DNA from: Aquipseudomonas guryensis | GTDB taxonomy: Bacteria; Pseudomonadota; Gammaproteobacteria; Pseudomonadales; Pseudomonadaceae | Assembly (NCBI RefSeq): GCF_014164785.1 | Contig: NZ_JACJFN010000001.1 | Span: forward strand, 372,001-436,000 | Reading direction: 5' to 3' | Length of the DNA stretch: 64,000 bases | In this document: positions 37,594 through 46,519 of the stretch, piece by piece | Position numbering within the stretch: the stretch's first letter is position 1 | Layout: every line of letters begins with the position of its first letter | Notes under the pieces: model-generated | Databases searched by the model: none | What the model was told of the DNA's origin: nothing | What the model saw: only the letters and a program-made list of their open reading frames with translations | Translations under genes and position numbers: made by a program

Positions 37594-38919
37594 TCACCGC
37601 CCGTAGTGCAGCTGCGGCAACCACAGGGCGATCTGCGGGAAAATCATCACCAGCGCCAGGGTCAGCACCATGACCAGGACGAAGGGGGTCACCGAGGCAT
37701 AGATGTCACGCAGGCTGATTTCCGGCGGCGCCATGGCGCGCATGAGAAACAGGTTGTAGCCGAATGGCGGGGTCATGTAGGCCATCTGGCAAGTGATGGT
37801 GTAAAGCACGCCGTACCACACCAGGTCGAAGCCCAGGCTGCCCACCAGGGGGATATACAGCGGCGCGACGATCACCAGCATGGCGGTGTCGTCGAGGAAC
37901 ATGCCCATGATGATGAACGACAGCTGCATGAGAATAAGGATTTCCCAGGGCCCCAGGCCTAGGCTGCCGACGAACAGGTCCTCGATCGCCTTGACCGCGC
38001 CGAGGCCGTCGAACACCGCGCCGAAACACAGGGCGGCGAGGATGATCCACATGAACATGCAGCTGATGACCAGGGTCTTGCGCAGGGTGTCTTCCATTAC
38101 CTGGCGGTTCAGCCGGCCCTTGACCAGCGCCGCCAGCAAGGCCGAAACCGCGCCCACCGCCGAGCTTTCCACCAGGCTGGTGTAGCCGAGCATGAACAGG
38201 CCGGTCATGGCGAAGAAGATCAACAACGGAATCAGTCCGGCACGCAGCAGGCGCACCTTCTCGCCCAGGCTGATCTGCGCGCGCTCCTCGGCCGGCAGCG
38301 CCGGGCCCATGCTCGGTTTGATCCAGCAGCGAATGACGATGTAGAGGATGAACAGGCTGGCCATCAGCAGGCCGGGAAACACCCCGGCCAGCCACAGCTG
38401 GCCGACCGGCTGGCGCGCGATCATGCCGTACAGCACCAGCACCACGCTGGGCGGAATCAGGATACCCAGCGTGCTGCCGGCCTGGATCACCCCGGTGACC
38501 ATGATCTTGTCGTAGCCGCGCCGCAGCAACTCGGGCAGAGCGATGCTCGCGCCGATGGCCATGCCGGCCACACTGAGGCCGTTCATCGCAGAGATCACCA
38601 CCATCAGCAGGATGGTGCCGATGGCCAGCCCGCCATGCAGCGGTCCCATCCACACATGGAACATGCGATAGAGGTCTTCGGCGATGCCTGACTCGGAGAG
38701 CATGTAGCCCATGAACACGAACAGCGGCAGGGTCAGCAGCGGGTACCACTTCATCAGCTTCATCGCCGCACTGAACGGCAGCTCCACCCCGCCATCGCCC
38801 CACAGCAGCAGGGCCGCCGCCGCGGCGACGAAACCGATGGCGCCGAACACCCGCTTGCCGGTGAGCAGCAACAGCATCATCGAAGAGAACATCAGCAGGG
38901 CGATGGGCGACTCGCTCAT
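37594..38919 (-). CDS. dctM: TRAP transporter large permease subunit
   Basis: A 441-residue membrane protein with about 12 transmembrane segments. Motifs such as PLFVFMGYMLSESGIAEDLY, GASIALPELLRRGYD and the TPPFGYNLFL segment near the end are those of DctM, which couples sodium flow to solute uptake. Its ATG overlaps the dctQ stop by 4 bp (ATGA), so the two are translationally coupled. The gap to dctP contains a GGGCC/GGCCC-rich hairpin-like stretch that may set the ratio of receptor to permease. Confidence 0.93.
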   Translation of the reverse strand: MSESPIALLMFSSMMLLLLTGKRVFGAIGFVAAAAALLLWGDGGVELPFSAAMKLMKWYPLLTLPLFVFMGYMLSESGIAEDLYRMFHVWMGPLHGGLAIGTILLMVVISAMNGLSVAGMAIGASIALPELLRRGYDKIMVTGVIQAGSTLGILIPPSVVLVLYGMIARQPVGQLWLAGVFPGLLMASLFILYIVIRCWIKPSMGPALPAEERAQISLGEKVRLLRAGLIPLLIFFAMTGLFMLGYTSLVESSAVGAVSALLAALVKGRLNRQVMEDTLRKTLVISCMFMWIILAALCFGAVFDGLGAVKAIEDLFVGSLGLGPWEILILMQLSFIIMGMFLDDTAMLVIVAPLYIPLVGSLGFDLVWYGVLYTITCQMAYMTPPFGYNLFLMRAMAPPEISLRDIYASVTPFVLVMVLTLALVMIFPQIALWLPQLHYGR

Positions 38920-39425
38920 TCGATAGGCTCCCCGCGGATCAGCGCCAGATCCCTGAACAGCATGGCAATCGCCTGCAGCAGCATCAGCGCTACGCCGATG
39001 CACATCAGCACCTTGATCGGCGCCATGCGCGGCGACCAGGCCGAGTAGCTGGTCTCGTCGTACTCGAAGGCGTACCAGGTCGATGAGATGCCGCCGTACA
39101 GCAGCAACACCAGGTAGAACAGCAGAAAGCCCACGGTCAGCAGATCGACCCAGGCACGGGTGCGCAGGGTCCAGCGGCTGTACAGCAGGTCCATGCGCAC
39201 ATGGCCGTCGAGCTGCATGGAGTAGGCGCCGCCCAGCAGGAAGTAGGCGACCATGAGGAACTGCGCGACCTCCAGGGTCCAGATCGCCGGCTCGAACGCC
39301 ACCTTGCTCAGCGAGGAATAAAACAGCACGCCGAGGATGGCGAAGATCAGATACATGGCGCAGCGACCGACCCAACGGTTGATCCGCTCTACCACGCGCA
39401 CATACCCGCGGATTGCCTTGTGCAT
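38916..39425 (-). CDS. dctQ: TRAP transporter small permease subunit
   Basis: A 169-residue membrane protein with four transmembrane helices (about residues 20-42, 55-78, 98-120 and 142-162). The segment YFLLGGAYSMQLDGHVRMDLLYSR is in the position of the conserved DctQ loop. It partners DctM in the membrane core of the transporter. The start MHKAIRGY is chosen because homologues begin near this point; an in-frame start 33 nt upstream is possible. It is divergent from the glutamine-synthetase-like gene with a 185-bp gap. Confidence 0.88.
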   Translation of the reverse strand: MHKAIRGYVRVVERINRWVGRCAMYLIFAILGVLFYSSLSKVAFEPAIWTLEVAQFLMVAYFLLGGAYSMQLDGHVRMDLLYSRWTLRTRAWVDLLTVGFLLFYLVLLLYGGISSTWYAFEYDETSYSAWSPRMAPIKVLMCIGVALMLLQAIAMLFRDLALIRGEPIE

Positions 39426-39575
39426 GAGCCTGTCTGCCGAGTTATCCCTACCTCGCACAGCCTAGACCAGCTTCGTCACTTGCCAACCTGACCGTCCGGA
39501 CAGCCGCAAAAAATCGACTAGAGTCAGAGGCATCCCGCCCCGCGGGACTCGCTCACGCACAGCACAAAAACAACA

Positions 39576-39591
39576 GGCCGCTGCAGCGGCC
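39576..39591. promoter_or_regulatory. Perfect 16-bp palindrome upstream of the GS-like gene
   Basis: GGCCGCTGCAGCGGCC ends 19 bp before the start codon of the GS-like gene, and follows a TAGAGT -10-like element near 39520. It may be an operator or an mRNA hairpin that affects translation. Confidence 0.45.
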
Positions 39592-39610
39592 ACGCATGCG
39601 GAGATCTGCG

Positions 39611-40978
39611 ATGACTGCCCCTCTCACCCTGGCCCAGCTGCGCCAGCACGCCGAAGCCGGCACCGTTGATACCGTCCTTGCCTGCATGGTCGACATGCAG
39701 GGCCGCCTGATCGGCAAGCGCTTCCAGGTCGAGTTCTTCCTCGACAGCGCCCATGAAGAAACCCACGGCTGCGATTATCTGCTGGCCGACGACATCGACA
39801 TGGAGCCGGTGCCCGGCTACGCCGCCGCCAGCTGGAAACGTGGCTACGGCGACTTCGTGTTCAAGCCCGACCTCTCCACCCTGCGCCTGGTGCCCTGGCT
39901 GGAGGGTGCGGCCCTGGTACTGTGCGACGTCCAGGACCATCACCACCAGGACCTGCCGCACAGCCCGCGCGGCATCCTCAAGCGGCAGATCGCCCGCCTC
40001 ACCGAGCGCGGCTACAAGGGCATGTTCGCCTCCGAGCTGGAGTTCTACCTGTTCGACCAGAGCTACGAGAGCATCCACGCCCAGCACTACCGCGAGCCAC
40101 GCACGGCTAACTACCACATCGAGGACTACGGCATCCTGCAGACCATCCGCGACGAGCCGGTGCTGCGCGCCATCCGCAAGCACCTGCAGGCGTCCGGCAT
40201 CGCCGTGGAGAATTCCAAGGGCGAATGGGGGCCCGGTCAGGAAGAAATCAACGTGCGCTACGCCGATGCGCTGACCATGGCCGACAACCACAGCCTGATC
40301 AAACACGCCTGCAAGGAAATCGCCATGCAGCAGGGCAAGGCCATCACCTTCATGGCCAAGTGGAACTACAACCTGGCCGGTTCCAGCAGCCACGTGCACA
40401 ACTCGCTGTGGAGCCTGAAGGGCAATAAGCCGCTGTTCTTCGATGCCAAGGCCGAGTTCGGCATGTCCAAGCTGATGCGCCAGTGGGTGGCCGGCCAGCT
40501 CAAGTACGCCAGCGACATCACCTACTTCCTCGCCCCCTATATCAACTCCTACAAGCGCTTCCAGGCCGGCACCTTCGCCCCCACCCGCGCGGTGTGGAGC
40601 AATGACAATCGCACCGCCGGCTTTCGCCTGTGTGGCGAGGGCGGCAAGGGCATCCGCATCGAGTGCCGCATCGGTGGCGCCGACCTCAACCCCTACCTGG
40701 CCTTCGCCGCGCTGATCGCTGCCGGCCTGGCCGGCATCGACGAGCAGCTGGAACTGCCAGCGCCCTTCTCCGGCGACGCCTATGAACACGAGGAACTGCC
40801 CGAGGTGGCCAAGACCCTGCGTGGCGCCACCGATGCCCTGGCCCGCTCGAGCATGTTGCGCGCAGCCCTCGGCGACGAGGTGGTCGAACACTACCTGCAC
40901 ACCGCGCGCTGGGAGCAGTCCGAGTACGACCGCCGGGTAACCGACTGGGAGCTGCACCGCGGCTTCGAGCGCTACTAG
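39611..40978 (+). CDS. Glutamine-synthetase-like gamma-glutamyl ligase
   Basis: A 455-residue type-I GS-fold protein. Ligand and active-site blocks are seen: FASELEFYLF, GEWGPGQEEINVRY, NLAGSSSHVHNSLW, INSYKRF and RIECRIGGADLNPYLA. The last two resemble PuuA/IpuC-like enzymes that join glutamate to amines rather than housekeeping GlnA. ATP-dependent gamma-glutamylation of an amine would protect it for later oxidation. It is followed by genes for an aldehyde dehydrogenase and an alcohol dehydrogenase, so an amino-alcohol substrate is plausible. The actual amine cannot be told from the sequence. Confidence 0.85.
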   Translation: MTAPLTLAQLRQHAEAGTVDTVLACMVDMQGRLIGKRFQVEFFLDSAHEETHGCDYLLADDIDMEPVPGYAAASWKRGYGDFVFKPDLSTLRLVPWLEGAALVLCDVQDHHHQDLPHSPRGILKRQIARLTERGYKGMFASELEFYLFDQSYESIHAQHYREPRTANYHIEDYGILQTIRDEPVLRAIRKHLQASGIAVENSKGEWGPGQEEINVRYADALTMADNHSLIKHACKEIAMQQGKAITFMAKWNYNLAGSSSHVHNSLWSLKGNKPLFFDAKAEFGMSKLMRQWVAGQLKYASDITYFLAPYINSYKRFQAGTFAPTRAVWSNDNRTAGFRLCGEGGKGIRIECRIGGADLNPYLAFAALIAAGLAGIDEQLELPAPFSGDAYEHEELPEVAKTLRGATDALARSSMLRAALGDEVVEHYLHTARWEQSEYDRRVTDWELHRGFERY

Positions 40979-40990
40979 CGACACCCGTAG

Positions 40991-41018
40991 GGTGGAAAAC
41001 CGCGCAGCGTTTTCCACC
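40991..41018. repeat. GGTGGAAAAC/GTTTTCCACC palindrome
   Basis: Ten-bp arms with an 8-nt loop between the GS-like and ALDH genes. A common type of Pseudomonas extragenic palindrome, related to the pair at 26368-26431. Confidence 0.7.
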
Positions 41019-41076
41019 GACAGCCCGGGTGGGCAAGCCTCCGCTGTTTGCCGCCCGCCCCATGAAAGGAGGTCCG

Positions 41077-42465
41077 ATGAACTCGATTCGCCTGATTTCC
41101 CCGGTCGACGGCAGCCTGTATGCCGAACGTCCCTACGCCAGCTCCAGCCAGCTGGAACAGGCCCTGAGCAGCGCCCGTGAAGCCCAGCGCGCCTGGCGCG
41201 AACTGAGCATCGAGCAGCGCGCCGGCTACTGCCTGAAAGCCGTGGAGGCCATGCTGGCGATGGCCGACCAGATCGTCCCCGAACTGGCCTGGCAGATGGG
41301 CCGTCCGGTGCGCTACGGCGCCGGCGAGCTGCGCGGCTTCGAGGAGCGTGCGCGCTACATGGTCGGCATCGCCGCCCGCGCCCTGGCCGATGTGGTGCCG
41401 CCGCCAAAGGACGGTTTTCGCCGCTATGTCCGCCGCGAGCCGCTGGGCACGGTGCTGGTCATCGCGCCGTGGAACTACCCCTACCTGACCGCGGTGAACG
41501 CCATCATCCCGGCACTGATGGCCGGCAACGCTGTGCTGCTGAAGCATGCCAGCCAGACCCTGCTGGTCGGCGAACGCTTCGCCCTGGCCTTCGAGCGCGC
41601 CGGCCTGCCGCACGGGCTGTTCCGCAACCTGGTGCTGGACCACGGCCAGACCGCCACCCTGATCGCCTCCGGGCATGTGCAGCAGGTCAATTTCACTGGT
41701 TCGGTGGAAGGCGGCCGGCTGATGGAAAGCGCCGCCGCCGGGCACTTCATCGGCGTCGGCCTGGAGCTGGGCGGCAAGGACCCAGCCTATGTGCGCGGCG
41801 ACGCCAACCTGGCCCATGCGATAGAAAACCTGGTCGACGGCAGCTTCTTCAACTCCGGGCAGAGCTGCTGCGGCATCGAGCGCATCTACGTGGACCAGGC
41901 GCTGTACCCAGCCTTCGTCGACGGCTTTGTCGAGCTGACCAAACAATATGTCCTGGGCAACCCGCTGCAGGAGGCCACCACCCTCGGCCCGCTGGTGCGC
42001 AGCGAGGCCGCCGAATTCGTCCGTGGGCAGATCGCCGAGGCCAAGGCCAAGGGCGCCAAGGCGCTGATCGATGCCAAAGCCTTTGCCGCCGATGCGCCCG
42101 GCAGTGCCTACCTGGCCCCGCAGGTGCTGGTGCAGGTCAATCACGACATGGCGGTAATGCGCCAGGAAAGCTTCGGCCCGGTGGTCGGCATCATGCCGGT
42201 GAGCAGCGACGCCGAGGCCATCACCCTGATGAACGACAGCCCCTACGGCCTCAGCGCGGCGATCTGGAGCAGCGACCTGGACGCCGCCGAACATATCGGC
42301 CAGCAACTCGACACCGGCACGGTGTTCATGAACCGCTGCGACTACCTGGATCCGGCACTGGCCTGGACCGGGGTCAAGCACAGCGGCCGCGGCGCCACGC
42401 TGTCCAGCCTCGGCTACGAACACCTGACCCGGCCCAAGTCCTTCCATCTACGCCATCAACTCTGA
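41077..42465 (+). CDS. NAD(P)-dependent aldehyde dehydrogenase
   Basis: A 462-residue ALDH-superfamily enzyme. APWNYPYLTAVN (the catalytic asparagine), LELGGKDPAYV (general-base glutamate) and FNSGQSCCGIERIYV (catalytic cysteine) are all intact. The protein lacks the signal of membrane forms, so is cytoplasmic. It would oxidise an aldehyde to the acid; in this cluster probably the aldehyde made by the iron alcohol dehydrogenase next to it. The start is fixed by an ideal AAAGGAGG site. Substrate inferred from context only. Confidence 0.92.
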   Translation: MNSIRLISPVDGSLYAERPYASSSQLEQALSSAREAQRAWRELSIEQRAGYCLKAVEAMLAMADQIVPELAWQMGRPVRYGAGELRGFEERARYMVGIAARALADVVPPPKDGFRRYVRREPLGTVLVIAPWNYPYLTAVNAIIPALMAGNAVLLKHASQTLLVGERFALAFERAGLPHGLFRNLVLDHGQTATLIASGHVQQVNFTGSVEGGRLMESAAAGHFIGVGLELGGKDPAYVRGDANLAHAIENLVDGSFFNSGQSCCGIERIYVDQALYPAFVDGFVELTKQYVLGNPLQEATTLGPLVRSEAAEFVRGQIAEAKAKGAKALIDAKAFAADAPGSAYLAPQVLVQVNHDMAVMRQESFGPVVGIMPVSSDAEAITLMNDSPYGLSAAIWSSDLDAAEHIGQQLDTGTVFMNRCDYLDPALAWTGVKHSGRGATLSSLGYEHLTRPKSFHLRHQL

Positions 42466-42526
42466 CGCCATGCTGAGCACCGGCCATTTTTTGTAGGAAC
42501 AGAGCTCGCTGCTACGTGACAACCCT

Positions 42527-42578
42527 GTAGCCCGGATGCAATCCGGGATGGCCCTGCCCCGGATTGCATCCGGGCTAC
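42527..42578. repeat. REP-like inverted repeat R1 (TAGCCCGGATGCAATCCGGG)
   Basis: Two 20-21-bp copies face each other across about 10 bp. A second such pair occurs at 43772-43830 and a single half near 46651-46670. Together with the spacer, the pair can fold into a cruciform or long hairpin. Confidence 0.85.
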
Positions 42579-42602
42579 CCAAACCGAACAAGGAGGCTCG
42601 CC

Positions 42603-43763
42603 ATGAGCAAGACCGCCAACTGGAACTACCCGACCTCGGTGCGCTTTGGCGCCGGCCGGATCAAGGAGCTGCCCGAGCTGTGCCAGAGCATCGGCATGCT
42701 GCGCCCGCTGCTGGTCACCGACCGTGGCCTGGGTAATGCACCCATCACCCTCGCCGCCCTCGACTCACTCAAGGCCGCCGGCCTCGGCGCTGCGCTGTTC
42801 TGCGAGCTCAAGCCGAATCCGGTGGAAAGCAACCTGGCCGCAGGACTCACCGCCTACCACGCCGGCAAGCACGATGGCGTGGTCGCCTTCGGCGGCGGCA
42901 GCGGCCTGGACATGGGCAAGCTGATCGCCTTTATGAGCGGACAAGCACGACCAGTGTGGGACTTCGAGGATATCGGCGACTGGTGGACCCGTGCCGACCC
43001 CAAGGGCATCGCACCGATCATCGCCGTACCGACCACCGCCGGCACCGGCTCGGAAGTTGGCCGCGCCGGCATCCTTACCGACGAGCGCACCCACACCAAG
43101 CGCATCATCTTCCACCCGCAGATGATGCCGAAGATCGTCATCAGCGACCCGGCGCTGTCCGTCGGCATGCCGGCCTTCATCACCGCCGGCACCGGCATGG
43201 ACGCCTTCTCCCACTGCCTGGAAGCCTACTGCGCACCGGGCTTCCACCCGCTGGCCGACGGCATCGCGGTGGAGGGCATGCGCCTGGTGGCCGGCGCCCT
43301 GGTGCGCGCGGTGAAGACGCCGGACGACCTCGACGCCCGCGCCGACATGCTCGCCGCCGCGGCCATGGGCGCCACCGCCTTCCAGAAAGGCCTCGGCGGC
43401 ATGCATGCCCTGGCCCATCCGATCGGCGCGCTGTACGACAGCCACCACGGCATGACCAACGCGGTGCTGATGCCCTACGTGCTGAAGTTCAACCGCGGCG
43501 TCATCGAGGAACGCATCACCCGCCTGGCCGCCTACCTGGGCCTGGCCAATCCCGGTTTCGACAGCTTCCTCGAACTGGTTATGCGCCTGCGCAGCGACAC
43601 CGGCGTGCCGCACAGCCTGGCCGAACTCGGCGTCGATGACCGGCAAACCGCGCTGATCGCGCAGATGGCGGTGGTCGACCCCTCCGCCGGCGGCAACCCG
43701 CGTCCACTGAGCGAGGCGGACTGTGCCACGCTGTTTACCGCCGCACTCAAAGGACAGCTGTAA
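42603..43763 (+). CDS. Iron-containing alcohol dehydrogenase
   Basis: A 386-residue group-III alcohol dehydrogenase. The GGGSGLDMGK and VPTTAGTGSEVG nucleotide-binding motifs and the metal-binding histidines in GMHALAHPIGALYDSHHG are visible. It would oxidise an alcohol with NAD. It is last in the GS-like/ALDH/ADH set and starts after a REP-type pair, which could modulate its level. An AAGGAGG site precedes the ATG. In the model of a gamma-glutamylated amino alcohol it would act before the ALDH. This order is inference. Confidence 0.92.
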   Translation: MSKTANWNYPTSVRFGAGRIKELPELCQSIGMLRPLLVTDRGLGNAPITLAALDSLKAAGLGAALFCELKPNPVESNLAAGLTAYHAGKHDGVVAFGGGSGLDMGKLIAFMSGQARPVWDFEDIGDWWTRADPKGIAPIIAVPTTAGTGSEVGRAGILTDERTHTKRIIFHPQMMPKIVISDPALSVGMPAFITAGTGMDAFSHCLEAYCAPGFHPLADGIAVEGMRLVAGALVRAVKTPDDLDARADMLAAAAMGATAFQKGLGGMHALAHPIGALYDSHHGMTNAVLMPYVLKFNRGVIEERITRLAAYLGLANPGFDSFLELVMRLRSDTGVPHSLAELGVDDRQTALIAQMAVVDPSAGGNPRPLSEADCATLFTAALKGQL

Positions 43764-43771
43764 GAGCACGC

Positions 43772-43830
43772 GTAGCCCGGATGCAATCCGGGAGGCAGGC
43801 GACTCCGATCCCGGATTACATCCGGGCTAC
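43772..43830. repeat. REP-like inverted repeat R2
   Basis: A second copy of GTAGCCCGGATGCAATCCGG facing CCGGATTACATCCGGGCTAC, downstream of the iron alcohol dehydrogenase gene. One arm has a base change (GATTAC for GATTGC). Confidence 0.85.
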
Positions 43831-43923
43831 GCACAAGGAGAGGCCGAGCTGGCCAACACCCTCTCCACCGGCCCCTCGGTTTTGGCTTCCTGCATCACCC
43901 TACCTCCTGCATCCATGCAGTCG

Positions 43924-43948
43924 TCTCCCACAAGTGGGAGAGGGGAGC
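43924..43948. repeat. Third CTCCCAC/GTGGGAG repeat
   Basis: TCTCCCAC-AA-GTGGGAGA, followed by GGGGAGC exactly as in the copy at 36360. The intergenic region 43764-44072 as a whole contains R2, this repeat and the cioA promoter region, and no gene. Confidence 0.7.
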
Positions 43949-44040
43949 TTCTGCCCTAGCCACCTGCCGCCCCTAGCCCTGCGACAAATTGCCCAGTGCG
44001 ACAATCGGTCGAGTTCGCGCCCAGCGAAAAAGGCGGATGA

Positions 44041-44054
44041 TTGATCCAGATCAA
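44041..44054 (+). promoter_or_regulatory. Perfect Anr/FNR box upstream of cioA
   Basis: TTGATCCAGATCAA lies 18 bp before the cioA start codon and close to the GAGGGG ribosome site. Such a position, probably overlapping or downstream of the promoter, fits repression rather than activation. Anr repression of cioAB is known in P. aeruginosa; here it is inferred from the site. Confidence 0.8.
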
Positions 44055-44072
44055 TTTATCGAGGGGCCCTCT

Positions 44073-45518
44073 ATGTTCGGCCTGGACGCGTTGGAACTGG
44101 CTCGAATCCAGTTCGCCTTCACCATTTCCTTCCACATCGTCTTCCCCGCCATCAGTATCGGGCTGGCCAGCTACCTGGCCGTGCTCGAAGGGCTGTGGCT
44201 GAAGACCAAGAACGAGGTCTACTACGACCTGTTCCGCTTCTGGCTGCAGATCTTCGCCGTGGCCTTCGGCATGGGCGTGGTCTCCGGCGTGGTGATGAGC
44301 TACCAGTTCGGCACCAACTGGAGCCAGCTATCCACGGCGGCCGGCAGCATCATGGGGCCGCTGCTGACCTACGAGGTGCTCACCGCCTTCTTCCTCGAGG
44401 CGGGCTTCCTCGGCATCATGCTGTTTGGCCTGAACAAGGTGGGCAAGGGCCTGCACTTCTTCGCCACCCTGATGGTGGCGATCGGTACGCTGATCTCGAC
44501 TTTCTGGATTCTCTCTTCCAACAGCTGGATGCAGACGCCGCAGGGCTACAGCATCGTCGACGGGATCTTCTACCCAGAGAGCTGGTGGGACATCGTGTTC
44601 AACCCGTCCTTCCCCTACCGCCTGGCACACATGGCGGTGGCGGCGTTCCTCAGCACCGCCTTCATCGTCGGCGGCACTGCGGCCTGGCACCTGCTCAAGG
44701 GCAAGCGCGACCCGGCCACCCGCATGATGTTCTCCATGGCGCTGTGGATGGCCTTGCTGGTAGCGCCGATCCAGGCCTTTATCGGTGACCTGCACGGCCT
44801 CAATACCCTCAAGTACCAGCCAGCCAAGGTAGCCGCCATGGAAGGCCACTGGGACACCGACAAAGGCGTGCCGCTGCTGCTGTTCGGCATCCCCGACATG
44901 GAGGCGGAGACCACCAAGTACGCCATCGGCATCCCGCGCCTGGCCAGCCTGATCCTCACCCACGACCTCGATGGCGAGATCAAGGGTCTCAAGGAATGGG
45001 CGCCAGAGGATCGGCCCAACGTGCCCATCGTGTTCTGGAGCTTCCGCGTGATGATCGGCCTCGGCCTGCTGATGATCCTCGCCGGCGTGCTCGGCCTGTG
45101 GCTGCGCCTGCGCGGGCGGCTGTACGAGTCGCCTGGGCTGCAGCGCTTCATGCTGCTGATGGGGCCGGCGGGGCTGGTCGCCCTGCTCGCCGGCTGGGTC
45201 ACCACCGAAGTCGGCCGTCAGCCCTGGGTGATCTACGGTCTGCTGCGCACCTCGGATGCGGTGTCCAACCACAGCGCCGGGCAGATGGGCCTGACCCTGA
45301 GCATCTTCGTGGTGGTCTACCTCGCGGTGTTCGGCGTCGGCATCACCTACCTGCTGCGCATGATGCGCAAAGGCCCGGTGCTCGGTCTGCTGCACAGCCA
45401 CGCCGTGGAAGAACAAGCCGGCCCCGGCCACCAGCGCACGCCGTCGCGGCCGCTGTCCGCCGCCGATGAAAGCGTCGACGACGACAGTGCCGACAACCAA
45501 CAGGAGCCACGCCCATGA
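44073..45518 (+). CDS. cioA: Cyanide-insensitive terminal oxidase subunit I
   Basis: A 481-residue membrane protein of the cytochrome bd family with about nine transmembrane helices. The quinol loop is short, the EVGRQPWVIYG motif is present, and ligands of the haems lie in FAFTISFHIVFPAIS and similar segments. These features fit the CIO group, which is resistant to cyanide and reduces oxygen with quinol. The hydrophilic C-terminus has an acidic tail (ADESVDDDSADNQQEP). The start at MFGLDAL is supported by GAGGGG upstream. Stop overlaps the cioB start (ATGA). Confidence 0.96.
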   Translation: MFGLDALELARIQFAFTISFHIVFPAISIGLASYLAVLEGLWLKTKNEVYYDLFRFWLQIFAVAFGMGVVSGVVMSYQFGTNWSQLSTAAGSIMGPLLTYEVLTAFFLEAGFLGIMLFGLNKVGKGLHFFATLMVAIGTLISTFWILSSNSWMQTPQGYSIVDGIFYPESWWDIVFNPSFPYRLAHMAVAAFLSTAFIVGGTAAWHLLKGKRDPATRMMFSMALWMALLVAPIQAFIGDLHGLNTLKYQPAKVAAMEGHWDTDKGVPLLLFGIPDMEAETTKYAIGIPRLASLILTHDLDGEIKGLKEWAPEDRPNVPIVFWSFRVMIGLGLLMILAGVLGLWLRLRGRLYESPGLQRFMLLMGPAGLVALLAGWVTTEVGRQPWVIYGLLRTSDAVSNHSAGQMGLTLSIFVVVYLAVFGVGITYLLRMMRKGPVLGLLHSHAVEEQAGPGHQRTPSRPLSAADESVDDDSADNQQEPRP

Positions 45519-46519
45519 CTATAGACCTGCCGCTGATCTGGGCCGGGGTGATCGCCTTCGGCATCTTCATGTACGTGGTGATGGACGGTTTCGACCTCGG
45601 TATCGGCATCCTCTTCCCGTTTATCCGCGACAAGGAAGAGCGCGACGCCATGATGAACACCGTGGCGCCGATCTGGGATGGTAACGAAACCTGGCTGGTG
45701 CTGGGTGGCGCCGGCCTGTTCGCCGCCTTCCCGCTGGCCTACTCGGTGGTGCTGACGGCTCTATACCTGCCGCTGATCATCATGCTGATCGCCCTGATCT
45801 TCCGCGGCGTCGCCTTCGAGTTCCGCTTCAAAGCCAAGCGCACGCGCTACGTGTGGGATGCGGCCTTTATCGGCGGCTCGCTGGTGGCGACCTTCGCCCA
45901 GGGCGTGGTGCTCGGCGCCTTTGTCGAAGGGATCAAGGTCGCCGACCGCCAGTTCGTCGGTGGCGCCTTCGACTGGCTGGCGCCCTTCCCGCTGTTCTGC
46001 GGCGCCGGTCTGGTGGCCGGTTACGCCATGCTCGGCTGTGCCTGGCTGCTGATGAAGACCGAGGGCCGCCTGCAACGCAAAATGTACAAGCTGATGCTGC
46101 CGCTGACCTGCCTGCTGCTGCTGTTCATCAGCGCGGTGAGCATCTGGACGCCGCTGACCCAGCCGGCGATTGCCCAGCGCTGGTTCACCCTGCCCAACCT
46201 GTTCTACTTCATCCCGGTGCCGACCCTGGTAGCAGTGACCGTGCTCGGCATCGTGCGCGCCATCCAGTTGAAGAAGGACAAGCAGCCCTTCGTGCTGACT
46301 CTGGCGCTGATCGCCCTGGCCTACGCGGGCCTGGCCATCAGCATGTGGCCGAACATCGTGCCGCCGTCGCTGAGCATCTGGGACGCCTCGGCGCCGGCCA
46401 GCAGCCAGGCCTTCGCCCTGGTCGGGGTGACCATCATGGTGCCGATCATCCTCATCTACACCGCCTACAGCTACTGGGTGTTCCGCGGCAAAGTGAAAGT
46501 CGGCGAGGGATATCACTGA
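45515..46519 (+). CDS. cioB: Cyanide-insensitive terminal oxidase subunit II
   Basis: A 334-residue membrane protein with eight or nine transmembrane helices. The start (MTIDLPLIWAGVIAFGIFMYV, residues 1-21 in part), MDGFDLGIGILFPF and APIWDGNETWLVLGG motifs are diagnostic for CydB/CioB. It forms the oxidase with CioA. Its start overlaps the cioA stop by 4 bp, and its own stop overlaps the start of a tiny third gene (TGATG), so three subunits are translated from one message. Confidence 0.96.
   Translation: MTIDLPLIWAGVIAFGIFMYVVMDGFDLGIGILFPFIRDKEERDAMMNTVAPIWDGNETWLVLGGAGLFAAFPLAYSVVLTALYLPLIIMLIALIFRGVAFEFRFKAKRTRYVWDAAFIGGSLVATFAQGVVLGAFVEGIKVADRQFVGGAFDWLAPFPLFCGAGLVAGYAMLGCAWLLMKTEGRLQRKMYKLMLPLTCLLLLFISAVSIWTPLTQPAIAQRWFTLPNLFYFIPVPTLVAVTVLGIVRAIQLKKDKQPFVLTLALIALAYAGLAISMWPNIVPPSLSIWDASAPASSQAFALVGVTIMVPIILIYTAYSYWVFRGKVKVGEGYH

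Noticed and set aside
40991..41018. Palindrome before the aldehyde dehydrogenase as a specific operator
   Set aside because: The same type of GGTGGA/TCCACC palindrome recurs near 26368 in an unrelated setting, so a dispersed repeat is more likely.
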